A stretch of 64,000 nucleotides of DNA, taken from positions 46,469,006 through 46,533,005 of the forward strand of contig NC_085047.1 of NCBI RefSeq assembly GCF_963662255.1. Reading direction: 5' to 3'. Every line of letters starts with the position of its first letter. The stretch's first letter is position 1. This DNA comes from Cinclus cinclus. Lineage: Eukaryota; Chordata; Aves; Passeriformes; Cinclidae. Made by a program: the position numbers and the translations under genes. This document shows positions 11,677 through 22,933 of this stretch, piece after piece. A model generated the notes under the pieces. The model was not told the DNA's origin. It searched no databases and saw only the letters and a list, made by a program, of their open reading frames with translations.

Positions 11677-13859
11677 TAATGTGGTTTATTTATGTGTGAA
11701 CCATAGTAGCTGAAACTGGCTGTTGTATATGCCAGAACAGCCATGGAAGACAACAACCCCTACCAGAAAATGTCCTGACAATGCTGCTCCTTGGGGATTA
11801 ATGTGTCTGGGAAGGGCTACATTCTTACATTTACTGTCAGGTTTTTACCATCGTTCCAATGGTTCTAAATCAATTTCCCAAATTATCATAATAGCCTGAT
11901 GATAACATACTTGAAAAGGATTTTTTTTTCCTACTGTGACACATTTTTCTCCAGCTGTTGGTAGCAATTAAGTTGAAGACACAAACCTGGTGTGTCTTTT
12001 GTTAAACACATTTCAGTGTTTAATATGGCATGAAATGCTCTCTGGTGGAATCAGGTGCAGAAAATGTTTATTCTTATTTATCTGAACTCACTAAAAATAT
12101 CTGTCTTATTCTTGCAGAGCTTAGTTTTCTTTGTAATATCCTTGACTTTCTCATAGCAGGAGTCTGTGGAACTGAACTTATCTCACACTGATCACTGTGG
12201 TGATAATCTCATGAGAGATAATATAAATAAGATATAAATACTGAATTACAATCTCCAGAACGAACATTTTGAATATTACGCAAAAGTGAAAGGCATAGTT
12301 CTGAATTCATTGATTGAAATGTCCTATATTACATCAAATTCAGGATGGATTTCATATTACTAAATATTTTTTCAATATTTCATTTGTATAGGTATTTTAA
12401 CCCCCCCTCAAATTCTAAGAAAATTTTCACCCTCAAAGAAAGACCCTCAGTCTTTTGCCTGAGGATATGACTGCAAAGGAGAGTTTGGAATTCAATTTAA
12501 AACTGTCCTTCCTCAGAGTTTAAATCTAATTCAAGTCCCACACAATTTAAGCTGTCCCACACAGCTAATAAGTGATACTGACCTGTGATGCATATGGCAC
12601 CAAAATCACTAAAAATCATAGTTAGACTTAACTGTATGACTTTTCAGACACCACAAAATCAAGTCATTTAATTTCCTTATGAATGCCAGACCATTCTGCT
12701 TCGACTCCAGCCTGTTTGGTGAAGTTGATGTATTTCTGTGGTACCAAGCTGGGGTTTCTCAGTCCTTGTATGATTTATGATCCCATTTTCCCTTATTCCT
12801 GACCAGTATTTTCATATTTAGCTATCCTTATCCTAAATGTCTCAAGAGATGCACAGGACTTAATCAGAGCACATGAAATATTTTATTCAAGTGATGAATC
12901 CCAAAGTCTCTTTTTAATGCAGACCATTTCAGGACCACATCTTCTATGAACCAGAGTACTATTCGTATGCTTATTTTTGTGGGTTGTGCCAGAGACCATT
13001 AATAAATTGCATCATGTGTTTTTAAACGTACAGGACACATGGAGAAGCCATTAGAGATGAGGCTCACCTCAACCTCCTTTAGGTACCTATGATGCAAATT
13101 TTTCTTCTGAAGCGGCTTCTCTTGCAGGCAGCAGCGTGCCCCTGCCGCGGGTGTGTGCCCCAGGCTGCCTCGGCAGGAGGAGCGGCAGGATCAGGCCTCA
13201 CGATCGCCAGCCCCAGGCTTCATGCTGGACATCAGTCGCCTCGGTGCCTGTTGGAGGAACGTCACAGCTGGGATGGAGAAACATGCCAGAGGTGCTGCCT
13301 GGAGTCGCGCAAGTCGGAAATCCCAAACCCCTACGAGGGACAGTGCCAATTGCCCTAAAGTGTCTGAGACAGTCCGGGCTAGAGCAGTCCCTTGCCCAGC
13401 TGTAAATCCGCGCGTTTTTTCACATCAGCCTTGACACTTTGGCTCCGACTGGGCCAGATCCCCCTGGCTCGGCCTCAGTCTCGAGCACTGTCTCAGAGGG
13501 CGCCGCTGGATGCCGAGGGTCCCGGCGGGGTTGGGTCAGCCCGGCTGCTGCCGGTGCGGTGGGAGGGAGAGCGGGGCTCCCGACGGCACCCCCGAGCCGG
13601 TGGCTCGGCGGGGTGGCCGCGGGGCGTCCCCGGGGCCGCGAGCAGCGCTGGGATGCGGGACCGGCCCGCGCCCGGCGCCGAGCGCTCGCCGCCGCCGTGA
13701 GCGCCGCCGAACATGTTCCTGGCAGGCGAGGCCAGGGGAGATGCAGTGAGGCGCGGGGCACTTTTCCAACAGCTCCTCCGCCGGGAGAGCCCGTGGCACG
13801 GCGCGGCGCCGCAGCCCGCCGCTCTCCCGGCTCCCTGGAGGAGAAGCAGCCCGGCCGCC

Positions 13860-13874
13860 ATGCAGCGAGGCAGG
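13860..13874 (+). CDS. IL17D: IL17D coding exon 1 (five codons)
   Basis: Encodes MQRGR in phase 0. The donor is AGG|GTAAGG at 13875. The next acceptor is TTGCAG at 13960-13965. The alternative is translation from ATG 13921, inside the proposed intron and in frame with exon 2. That would give a longer, less typical signal sequence. Confidence 0.7.
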
Positions 13875-16800
13875 GTAAGGGGCCGCGGGGTCTGCGGGCG
13901 GTGGCGGGCGGGCGGGCGCGATGTCCCCGGTGTCCCCATCCCCGCTGACGGCGGCGTCGTTGCAGGTGCGGGCGGCGCTGGCGGCGCTGCTGGCGCTGCT
14001 CTGCGCCGCGCTGCTCCCGCTCCGCCCGGAGGCCGCCAGGGCGCCCAAGCAGCGGCCGGCGCGGACCCGGAGCTGCGGCGAGCGGCCCGAGGAGCTGCTG
14101 GAGCAGCTGTACGGGCGGCTGGCGGCGGGCATGCTCAGCGCCTTCCACCACACCCTGCAGCCCGAGCCGCCGGGCCGCCAGCACAACGCCAGCTGCCCCG
14201 CCGGGGCACGGCCGCCCGCAGACAAGAGGGTCCGGCTCCCCGTCAACCTGCGCAGCGCATCGCCCTGGGCATACAGGTGACTCCGGGCGCTGGGGAAAGG
14301 GGGGTGCGGCCGCCTTAGGGGCTGAAGGGAGCCGAGGCGGTGTCCCCGTGCGGGACGGCAGCGCCGGGCTCCCCCGGCTTTGCCCGCTGTGCCCGGGGCG
14401 GCGCGGGAGGCGAGGGGCGGCCGCGGCACCGGGCAGCAGCCTGCAGGGAAGGCGCTAAAGCACACAGACGTCTAAGTAGGCGATAGAAAGTAATTATGTA
14501 AAAGACAGTTTGTGTGAGGAATATCTCTAACGGGCAAAAGGAGAAAAGAATGAGGTGGAGCAAGCCGTGAGATGGAGCTCACACCCACCCGGCAGCACAG
14601 ACCACCCTCAAAAAATCACTTGGGCAAACTGTCGTATGTGACAATCGGAGGACCCTCAGCAAAGGACCACCACCAGGCTCTGCAGCAGCCACGGAGGGGC
14701 TCAGATGCTTTCCCCAAAATGTGACTCCAGTCACTCTGCTGTTTCTAAAATACGTCAGGGTACATTCTGTGTTCTGGTCACCTACCAACAGACCTGCCAA
14801 TCTTCACCCACCAAACACTCCCAAGGGCTCGGTGTCCCTTTTGCTTAGGACCACAGGGAAGGAATGAGTACAGCAATATTCTACACCTGTGCCTTCAACA
14901 TGTGCTTTGCAAACCTCTTTCCCCTGAGGTGGAAACAGGGGCTGACAGAGTATTTTTAGGGAGCACAAAAACAACTAAGTAAAGTAAACTTGTTTGTTAG
15001 GCTGGTTAATACATGTAAAAAGGGCCTGCACCTCTATAGGAAGCTCTGGGGGAAAAGCTTGGAAACCACTGATCTAGTACAGTAAATCCAGTGTGTGATC
15101 ACATTCTCAGAAGACTATGAAGTCTTCTGGTGCTTTGAATAAGACTGAGTTCTGTTTACAGGTTTCTGCAAAGGACGGTAGACATCAGGAAGCTAAAATG
15201 TGCAAGTTTAAAAGGAACTGACTTTCTTGCTACTTTTTATATATTGTCCCTGGTATATACTTCGATGCAGCTCCTGTGCATTCAGCAAACAGTTATCTTC
15301 TTGTTAGGCTCTCCAATAAATATTTACTTTATGGCATGAGTTTTGCTCACTTTTAGTGTAAGAAGTAATCCTACTGAGAGAAAGATGGTTTATTTGCTGA
15401 GTAAGCCTTTCATAAGCAAAGTATTTTTAGCAATACATTTTCTCTAAGAAGACTGAGGATTTTTAAGCTACCTAAGAGTGCACAAAGTAAATACCACGAA
15501 TGAAACACCTACCATTGGGCTCAGGTATTTTTATAGTGATTTTACAAGATACTAGTGCTATCAGAGAATTGTTCCTCTGGTTGGAAAACAGTGCCTTCCA
15601 TCCTTACATGTCGTTGGCCAGGTATTTATTCTCAGTTGGAGATCTGTATAGGCTTACTTCTTAACAGAGAAACAGCTGCTTTTTGGGACTTGGCTTACAA
15701 AAGTAAACCCACTGTACTTTTTATCAAAGTATTTTCAAACAGACCACTAACCATTCACATACAAGTAACTTGATGACATCTTCAAGCTAGGAATTTTAAA
15801 AGGTAATGGGGAAGAAGTATTACACCATTAAAAGCAAAATCTAAAATTATATTCAGAGGGAAAAATATTTCTCTAGGGTAAAGAGGCCTGAGTACTCTGT
15901 CTAGTTAACAGATCTCATTTACAGTTTTTTTTATGACTGCATTTTTACTGCATTATTAGTGTACAGTGAGACAGCAACAGATCTCTCAAGATGTGTAATT
16001 AAAGCCTGAAATATAAGATTGCTAACACGCATTAGCTTTTACCACCTGCTCTCATAGGTTTTGAAGCTAGATGTGAAAATTCGTTTTATTCTGTGGTCTT
16101 CAGCTGGGTACCCTGGAAGCTCCTTAATCCCATTAGAGTTACTCCATATCATTGAGAGGGACACATGGCTCACCATTAAAGATGCAAGTAATGTCCCATT
16201 ATGCTTTGTCAATGGTTAACCAATTTCACTTAAACAATCCCAACAATTTCTTCTCCATGACTGGAGTGTTACAGCACTTTCTTGGCAAGACTACTTGCAT
16301 TTAATTCTTTTCCCTCATAAATTGCTTCCCTTCACAAATTCATTGCTGTCTCCTGAACTGCCTTGTGAATCACCGAAGTTGTTCTAGTGGTGAATGCTCA
16401 TAAATAAATTCACTATAGGCAGACCCTTCATGTATGCCCTGATAGAACACTACTCAAAGGCTGAATTTGACTACTTGAAATTTGCATTAAGATGCCTGTC
16501 CCATTCCAGCGTCTCTCAGACATCCTGCTCTCCAGCTTCTTTTCTGCACCTGAAGACTTATAGTGCAATCCATTTCTGCTCTGTGCATAAAGGCTCTTTT
16601 TACTTTTTGACATGCTTTTTAATGCCTGAGATACTTCATGAAATTTTTCTGTCTTCATTGGTGTTGCAGCAGTTCCCATTGTTACCATCTGCAGATTTCA
16701 TTAACACACTGTTTATACTCCCTATTCCAGGTCATTAATAATGAAGATATTAAGTTTGGCTCTACTTACCTTCCCCTGAATATCTCCCTAGGCACCTGCT

Positions 16801-19800
16801 CCCAGCTGTTTAATGCTGCTCCTTGTAATTCTTCTGTTCACATGACTGTTCAGTCCAAGTGAACTGGAACTTTTTCATATCAGCATTTATGAGAAAAAAT
16901 CAAATATATTACTTAGAGACTGTATAATGTTGACTTTACTGCATTGTCTGTATCCCAAGCCTGTCATTCTGTTTAAGTGTGGAAGAGTTAGGCATGACTG
17001 GCTCAAAGCTCTGATAATCCTTATGTGGCTTCTTTGCTTGTCTTTGCTCTGTGCTTACTGTTTATTTTCCATTACTTGGTCTTTTAACTTGGTTATTCAA
17101 AAATCAAGACTTACATAATTTACGGCTTGCTGCAACCGAGAGATACAGGAGTTGTACATGGATTGCATCGCAGTTCCATCTGGTCCCCAACCCTGCTGCT
17201 AGCAGCAACCTACAGGTGGTATTTAAGGCAAAAATTAGGGGAAAAATACTAGTTCATGTGTCTGATACTGAAATTCCATCCTGGTGGCCACAGGAGATCA
17301 GTATATAACTCAGGGTGCGGAGTTGAATCACGCAAATCACTCTTTGCTCTGCAGAGCTATAAAGAGACAGCAGAGTTCCCTGAAGTCAGTTGAGCATGCT
17401 AGATTTGCTCAGTAGTTCAGGAAGTTGGGCTACAAATTACTCAGTTTTTTTTAAAAACAGCCAGAAGCAGAAGTTCCACCATGAAATTGTCCTTCCATGA
17501 AATCATCGGGCTGACTGTGTGCCAGCTTGCGACCTCTATCCAGGGGCTGCTTGTCCTTTTTAATGGTATTACATGGACAGTCAATGAAAACCACAAAGTC
17601 TGCTTGTACAAGGAGATTCTGGCATGGGTCATTTGGCTACTGCTATGGTTCAGAGTTGCTTAACAAGAATTTATGATATGGATGGACCTGCAGACCTTGC
17701 TGACAGCACAGGATGGGTGCTCTTATTAACATTTACAGAAGCCACAATCATGGTAAATCATTAGCAGTGCAAGCATAGCTCCAGAGATGCACAGAAAAGT
17801 TACTCATGGACAAGAGCCATTATAAACAGGATTCATTTTAAATGTCTGCCTCTTGGGCCCACTCTTGCATCTACTAATGGTTAATTTATAAAGATTTAAC
17901 TTTTATTGTCAGTGTTGCTCTGATGATGTTAGCCAAGTTAGCCATAGCCAGTCCCTCTCTCAAACATTGCCCAGCTTGTTTTTTCTGTTTTTCAAGAAAC
18001 AGTTTCAATTTATAAGCATCCCTAGTTTAGTGCTAATTTACAAAGAATCTTAATAGAAGTAATACAGACAAGTAATTTTTCACTGATAAAAGGCAAGCTT
18101 GTCTGCAGTGTGAACAAAGTCATACAGGAGCGCTTTCCTGCAAATAATACTCCAGTGATTTTCTAGAAGCTTATCCAAGGCGTTTTCCAGGATTTAACAT
18201 TACCATGTGGCACAGTGTGCATGTTCCAAAGATGCAGCCAAAGGAAAGAATACAAGGGTGTGCAAAGCTGCCATCCTTTTTAGTTGAGCACCTTTGTGTA
18301 ACTCTTCAGAAAATCAGTTAGAGCTGGGCTATTTTTGTGCAAGCACTGTGCTACCTACAGTAGTAATACCTATGTTGCTGCCTGCATATTAAATAAACTA
18401 AGCAGAACATGAACAGAAGAACACCTGCTAAAGGGAAAGAAATGTCTTGGCAAGGGGGGGAAAAAGCTGTTAGCTCTTAATCCTGTATTTCAGAGTGTGA
18501 AGGAAGAGGATGATGATCTGCTTATTAGACTTTTGATAACATCCAGCTGTTAGCCCAGTGCTAACAGTTATTTTCTGAAGAGTCAGCTCCCTGCCCCAGC
18601 ACAGCGTATGACCCTGTGGAATCAAAGGCTTGGAAATTACGAAGTGACAATATTATTAAAAATACTCCATATAAAAGTAGTGGTATAGGAGAAGGCAGAG
18701 TAAGTCTGTGCAAGTGTTTTACTTCTGACAGAAAGTTTTCTCTTGAGTTTCCAGGCTTAGTACGTAAATGTCAGGAAGTTTGTTTTACACTGGGAACTCT
18801 CAAAGCACTCCTAGGATCATAAGGAAAAGCAGCCGAGTCACACTTCATTAGCAGTTCCAGTTCAGCACAAACCTGCTTCTTGTTCCCATCTGGAATAGAG
18901 CAGCCCAGCACAGCTCACTGCTCCTGTCACTTGTGAACCAGGAGTGCTGGTGAAGCAGACTTAGCCTTACACAGTGGTGACCTGAGTTCACAGGACAAGG
19001 GCAATCCTCGTGAAAGTGTCTGGGCTGTCTAGTTTGCAGCAGTGGCCACAGCAAGTGACACAAGGCTGCAGGGGACACTTGAGTACCAGTGGAAAGTTGC
19101 ACTTCTCTGGTTCTCCATTACTCTTCCCTGCTCCGTCCATCTCTTGGGTGTAGGAAAGACATAGCAGGAACTCAGACCATGCATTTTTACCTGGTTAATT
19201 AACCTGATCAAAAATATTTACCCTCTTCCAGGAGAAGATGTTAAAACATGACTTGTAGTGCTTGGAGTAAAGAGAGGAATCCAACTACAGCAGCTGAGGC
19301 CGTGGTCATTCTCTGCACACCATGATTATGCTCAGTTCCTGCAAACAGAGGGAAGCAGGTCCAGCTGCATTTATTCAGCTAAAAGCTGGGTGTTACTGGT
19401 GTCTGTTAGTGCCTCCAACCCAAGGTCTGGGTTGCCTAGAAAGACACAAACGAGGTTTTATTTGTATGGCTCTTCTGAACAGGTTTGAGCTGAAGATGCG
19501 GAACCTTGTATATGGCTCCAAATTTTAGTGACATTTGAGTTAAGGTATTAATTTCAGGAGGCATTAGACAGTTCAGCCTTGAAGTTCTGGTCTGGATGCA
19601 AAACCACGTCTATATTTTGAATCCATCATTAAGTTTGGAATTTCTCTGATTCCTTCCAGTCCTCACGTGATGTATTGACATTGAACTGAGATTTTTTTTT
19701 CCCTTGGAAAGTAGAAAACTGTGCCACAATCACACCATCTTTCAAAAAACCCACCCCATTAATACCTGACCTTTTCCACGTGGGAATTTGGAGGAGAAAG

Positions 19801-22800
19801 GTGACTGTAGACTATGATTCCAGTGACAGTGTTCTCCTGTTAGGAGTGAAACCTCTCATGTTTGCAGGCAGAAACATGTTCATACTTGCCAGTAACATCA
19901 CAAACCAGGTGCTACAGATAATACAGTAGAGGAAACACCAATAACTTGGCACATGGTAGGTTTAACAATCCACCACTGAAATTACTCACACTTGAGTTTG
20001 AAATGGGAACGTATCACAGTAGAAAGGCCTGTATTCCCCTTTCTTCCCTTCTGCTAGCTACCAGATATTTTATTTCCCACTGGTGTGAGATCCTGTAACA
20101 TGAAAGTATTTCCTGGGGAAAGTAAACAAGTATAAATGGGACAGAGAAGCATTGCAAAAAGTACCTGTAACATCACAAATGTCTGGTCATAAGAGAACTG
20201 GTCACATTTTTTTTGTTTCTTTTTGTGAGGAAAACAAATGCTTTAAAATTTATTTATTTATTTATTTATTTATTTCCTTCAAGGAAAGGGAAGGAAATCT
20301 TGTGATTTCAGTCAGGATTATTTGGACAAGCTTTGGTCCATTTCCCTGCAATTCTTATCCTCCCACTCACTTTTACTGTTTTCACTTGGTTTCGGAATTT
20401 TCCCCTTTTTTTTTTTTAAGCCTTTAATTTCCTTAGCATCTTTTCCTCACTCTTTGTTTACCTTTCTTTCCTGATCTCAGGATTTTAATGGCATTAAATT
20501 TGCAAGTCTTGGTTGTTTTCACTGCCCCTTATTCCATCTTGGTCCACTTGGTCGTAGTCACTCCATTTCCAAATTTTCTGTTTTTTTCCAATTGCATTTT
20601 AATGTATCATATCCCCTTTCCAGAGGGTTTGTTAGACGTTGTGCTCTGATTTCAAGATTTCAATGAGGATTATTTGGGCAAGCTTTGATCCATTTCCCTG
20701 CACTTCTTATCCCATGGACTTTTAGGGTTTTCATTTGGTTTCAGAATTTTTCCTTTTTTTTTTTTTTAAGCCTTTCATTTCCTCAGCATCTTCTTGACAC
20801 GTTTTTTATCTTCTTCCATGATTTCAGTATTTTATTTGGAGCAATTGTGGCAAGTTTTCATCCTTCTCACTGCCCCTCATTTCGTCTCGGTCCATTTGGT
20901 TGTAGTCACTCCATTTACAAATTTTCTGGTTTTTTTTTTTTTCAATTTCATTTTAATGTATCATGTCTCCTTTCCAAAGCATTTGTTAGATTTTGTTCTC
21001 TGATTCCAAGATTTCATTCCCTTTCCTGAAAGAACATTTTTATTTTCAAATATATATATATACTTATATATATGTAATACATAATAGTCTATATATATAT
21101 ATATTTTATTTTTTTTCCTTGATGACAGGATAACCACATTTGTGTTTGGCAAAAGCTGTTATTCCAGATTTCCTTTAATCAGATAAACTGGTGATACTTC
21201 TGAAAAGGGCAGCTTTTTTCTGTCCCTGCATAAAGCAGCTTGTTCACTCTGGCTGGTTGGTGCAGAGCTCTGTGTACATGTGTGGCAAGACAGCTGACAG
21301 ACCAAACCCCAGTTTTTGATGGAGTTATTCCACAGCTGAATGTGTTCCTTTATTGATCCTGAGATCAGAAAAAGATCAGTGTCAACCCAGTGTGGGTGGG
21401 TGTGAGAGGGAGAGCCAGGCTGCCTGTTCTCACAAGGACAGATTTTGTTGACTAGCACTGACTGCAGGCACAGCTTGAGGCAGATCTAGGGTTCTGTCTC
21501 TTACAAACTGAAACCTCATCTCAGAGACAGCCTGAAGAGATAAAAGGTGAACAATTTGATACCCAAGGAAGTGCTGCCAACCCTGGGAAACACAATTTAG
21601 AATTGCTTTAAATCTATTAACTTTTAATATCACTTTAAGATCTATTAAGCGATCCCACCTGGAGGATTGCATCCAGCTCTGGGACCACAACACAAGAAGG
21701 ACAAGGACCTGTTAGAGTCCAGAGAAGGCCATGGAAACACTCAGAGAGATGGAGAACCTCTCCTATAAAGACAGGCTGAGCCTTCCTGTATCTAAAGGGG
21801 GCCTACAAGAGAGCTGGAGAAGGAATCTTCACAAGGGCATGGAGTGATAAGACAAGGAATAATGGCTTTAAACTAGAAGAAGGCAGGGTTAGATCAAATA
21901 CTGGGAAGAATTAAGAAGTGAGGGTCGTAAGACACTGGCACAGGTTGCCCAGAGAAGCTGTGGGTGCCCCATCTCAGGAAGTTGCAGTTTATCTCAGTGC
22001 AGGCATGAAAATGTTTCTCTTCTCTGGTTAGAAGAAGACACAGTAGAAAAAGCATACAGAGTTCTGCTTTCAAGGGGAAGGCATATTTATGACCCTGAGC
22101 ATACTAGGGAGAAAAACCTATTGCAGAAATAATAGTACAATTAAATTCTATTTAAATTACTAACTTTTAAAACATCATGTCATGGCATTAACAAGGACTT
22201 GTACCAGTTTTTTAAGAACTCAAGGCAGATAAAATGTTTAGAAATGCCCAAGTGCCCTTTTTAATGCCTTGTTTACCCATTCGGTCCAAAATGCAAAACC
22301 CATTCTGTTTAAACTCTTTAATCTCACAATTCAGAAAGCCAGACACTTAATGCTTCCCTGTGCACTGGAAGTGACCTGGAAGTGACTTCCATGTGACCTA
22401 ATCAGTTCTGTAAGCTGTTCATGTATTTTTCTTTACACTTTATAAATTAGAAGCCAGACAGCAACAGCTACGGCTGTTTTCCCTGGCGAAGACAACAAAA
22501 ACATGATACAAATATTATAATGACATAATAATTGTAATAATACATAAGATTATATAATTCCAGAAGAGTATACCTGGGTTTAGAGGTACTAATGAATCTT
22601 TATTTGCTTCCCTCTAGAATTTCCTATGACCCCACGAGATACCCCAAGTACATTCCCGAAGCCTACTGCCTGTGCAAAGGCTGCCTGATGGGGATCTTTG
22701 GCGAGGAGAACTTGCACTTCCGCAGCACCCCGGTGCTCATGCCCACGGTCATCCTGCGCCGCACGCCCGCCTGCGCCGGGGGCCGCTACGTCTACACCGA

Positions 22801-22933
22801 GGATTACATCACCATCCCCGTGGGCTGCACCTGCGTCCCCGAGCAGGAAAAGGAGGCAGAGAGCGCCAATTCCAGCATAGACAAGCAAGAAGTGAAGTTG
22901 CTGGTGGGGCAGAACAAGCCCTCATCGGAATGA
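13860..22933 (+). CDS. IL17D: interleukin-17D (three coding exons)
   Basis: Secreted cytokine of the IL-17 family. Coding: join(13860..13874, 13966..14276, 22618..22933), 213 residues against about 202 in human. Residues 1 to about 31 form a signal peptide: a basic start (MQRGRVR) and an Ala/Leu core. Then come the IL-17D-specific RPEELLEQLYGRLAAG helix (about 45-60), the sequon NAS at N79, the family motif SPWAYR (104-109), and the cystine-knot region with AYCLCKGC (C126, C128, C131), TPAC (C161) and PVGCTCVP (C179, C181). A second sequon (NSS, N193) lies in the hydrophilic tail. All joins keep frame; Arg109 is split between exons 2 and 3. The start was chosen because ATG 13860 has the GCCGCC context, is followed by a good AGG|GTAAGG donor, and yields a proper signal peptide. 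An in-frame ATG at 13713 would add 49 residues before the signal. Identity is very secure; the N-terminus less so. Confidence 0.95.
13966..14276 (+). CDS. IL17D: IL17D coding exon 2
   Basis: Encodes most of the signal peptide core, the RPEELLEQLYG helix, sequon N79 and the SPWAY motif. It ends CAG|GTGACT in the middle of the Arg109 codon. Confidence 0.93.
20248..20275. repeat. (TTTA)n microsatellite
   Basis: About seven uninterrupted TTTA units immediately left of the roughly 175-bp tandem array. Confidence 0.95.
20300..21030. repeat. tandem array of roughly 175-bp monomers in dimer arrangement
   Basis: A GATTTCAG-like anchor recurs at 20304, 20473, 20648, 20820 and 21002, spacings of 169-182 bases. 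Alternate monomers are more alike than neighbours. GATTATTTGGACAAGCTTTG (about 20318) recurs at about 20668 with one or two changes. GTAGTCACTCCATTT (about 20554) recurs at about 20902. The array is therefore four monomers, or two dimers of about 348 bases, plus a partial fifth. It is T/C-rich on the plus strand with long T runs. No protein coding. Confidence 0.8.
21049..21106. repeat. TA-rich simple repeat
   Basis: Two (TA)n blocks separated by about 28 bases. It abuts the right end of the tandem array. Confidence 0.9.
21645..21985 (+). mobile_element. CR1 LINE fragment
   Basis: Sense-orientation CR1 sequence. CCCACCTGGAGGATTGCATC and the following GAGAAGGCCATGG, AGACAGGCTGAGCC and CAGGTTGCCCAGAGAAGCTG segments are typical of the last part of the CR1 reverse-transcriptase ORF and its 3' UTR. 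The 3' octamer end is missing. Confidence 0.88.
22618..22933 (+). CDS. IL17D: IL17D coding exon 3
   Basis: Encodes ISYDPTRYPKYIPEAYCLC onward to the TGA at 22931-22933. It carries the conserved cysteines of the IL-17 knot and the sequon N193. Its GC content is much higher than the surrounding intron and 3' UTR. The acceptor is CCCTCTAG. Confidence 0.96.

Larger units (their letters stand above)
9134..13100. other. intergenic region between LTR and IL17D CpG island
   Basis: Contains a short direct repeat (about 9363-9424: two copies of a TTCTGGAACATG-centred segment roughly 48 bases apart), a CR1 3' fragment (10856-10999), a perfect hairpin (11640-11676) and otherwise AT-rich unique-looking DNA. 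No coding exon recognised. The longest open frame (9331-9771, - strand, 146 codons) resembles nothing that I know. Confidence 0.6.
13120..14440. promoter_or_regulatory. IL17D: IL17D CpG island and promoter region
   Basis: GC and CpG content rise sharply from about 13,120 and fall after about 14,440. The island covers the 5' flank, first exon, the 91-base first intron, the second exon and the start of the large intron of IL17D. I see no convincing TATA box, which suits a CpG-island promoter with dispersed starts. Upstream ATGs occur at 13713 (in frame with the proposed start) and 13741 (ATG CAG TGA, a two-codon upstream frame). Whether they are transcribed depends on the unknown start site. 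Confidence 0.7.
14277..22617 (+). other. IL17D: IL17D large intron
   Basis: An 8.3-kb intron. It starts in the CpG island and becomes AT-rich. It contains a 9-bp hairpin at 15108-15129, a (TTTA)n run, an array of roughly 175-bp tandem repeats, a TA-rich tract and a CR1 fragment (listed separately). Two adjacent copies of a GGAAGTGAC segment lie at about 22367-22390, about 240 bases before exon 3. No additional coding exon recognised. Confidence 0.8.

Noticed and set aside
13420..14465. Long minus-strand open frames (254 and 309 codons) across the IL17D CpG island
   Set aside because: They overlap verified IL17D exons in antisense. Composition is Arg/Ala/Pro/Gly-rich, as expected when stop codons are depleted by high GC. 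No domain is recognisable.
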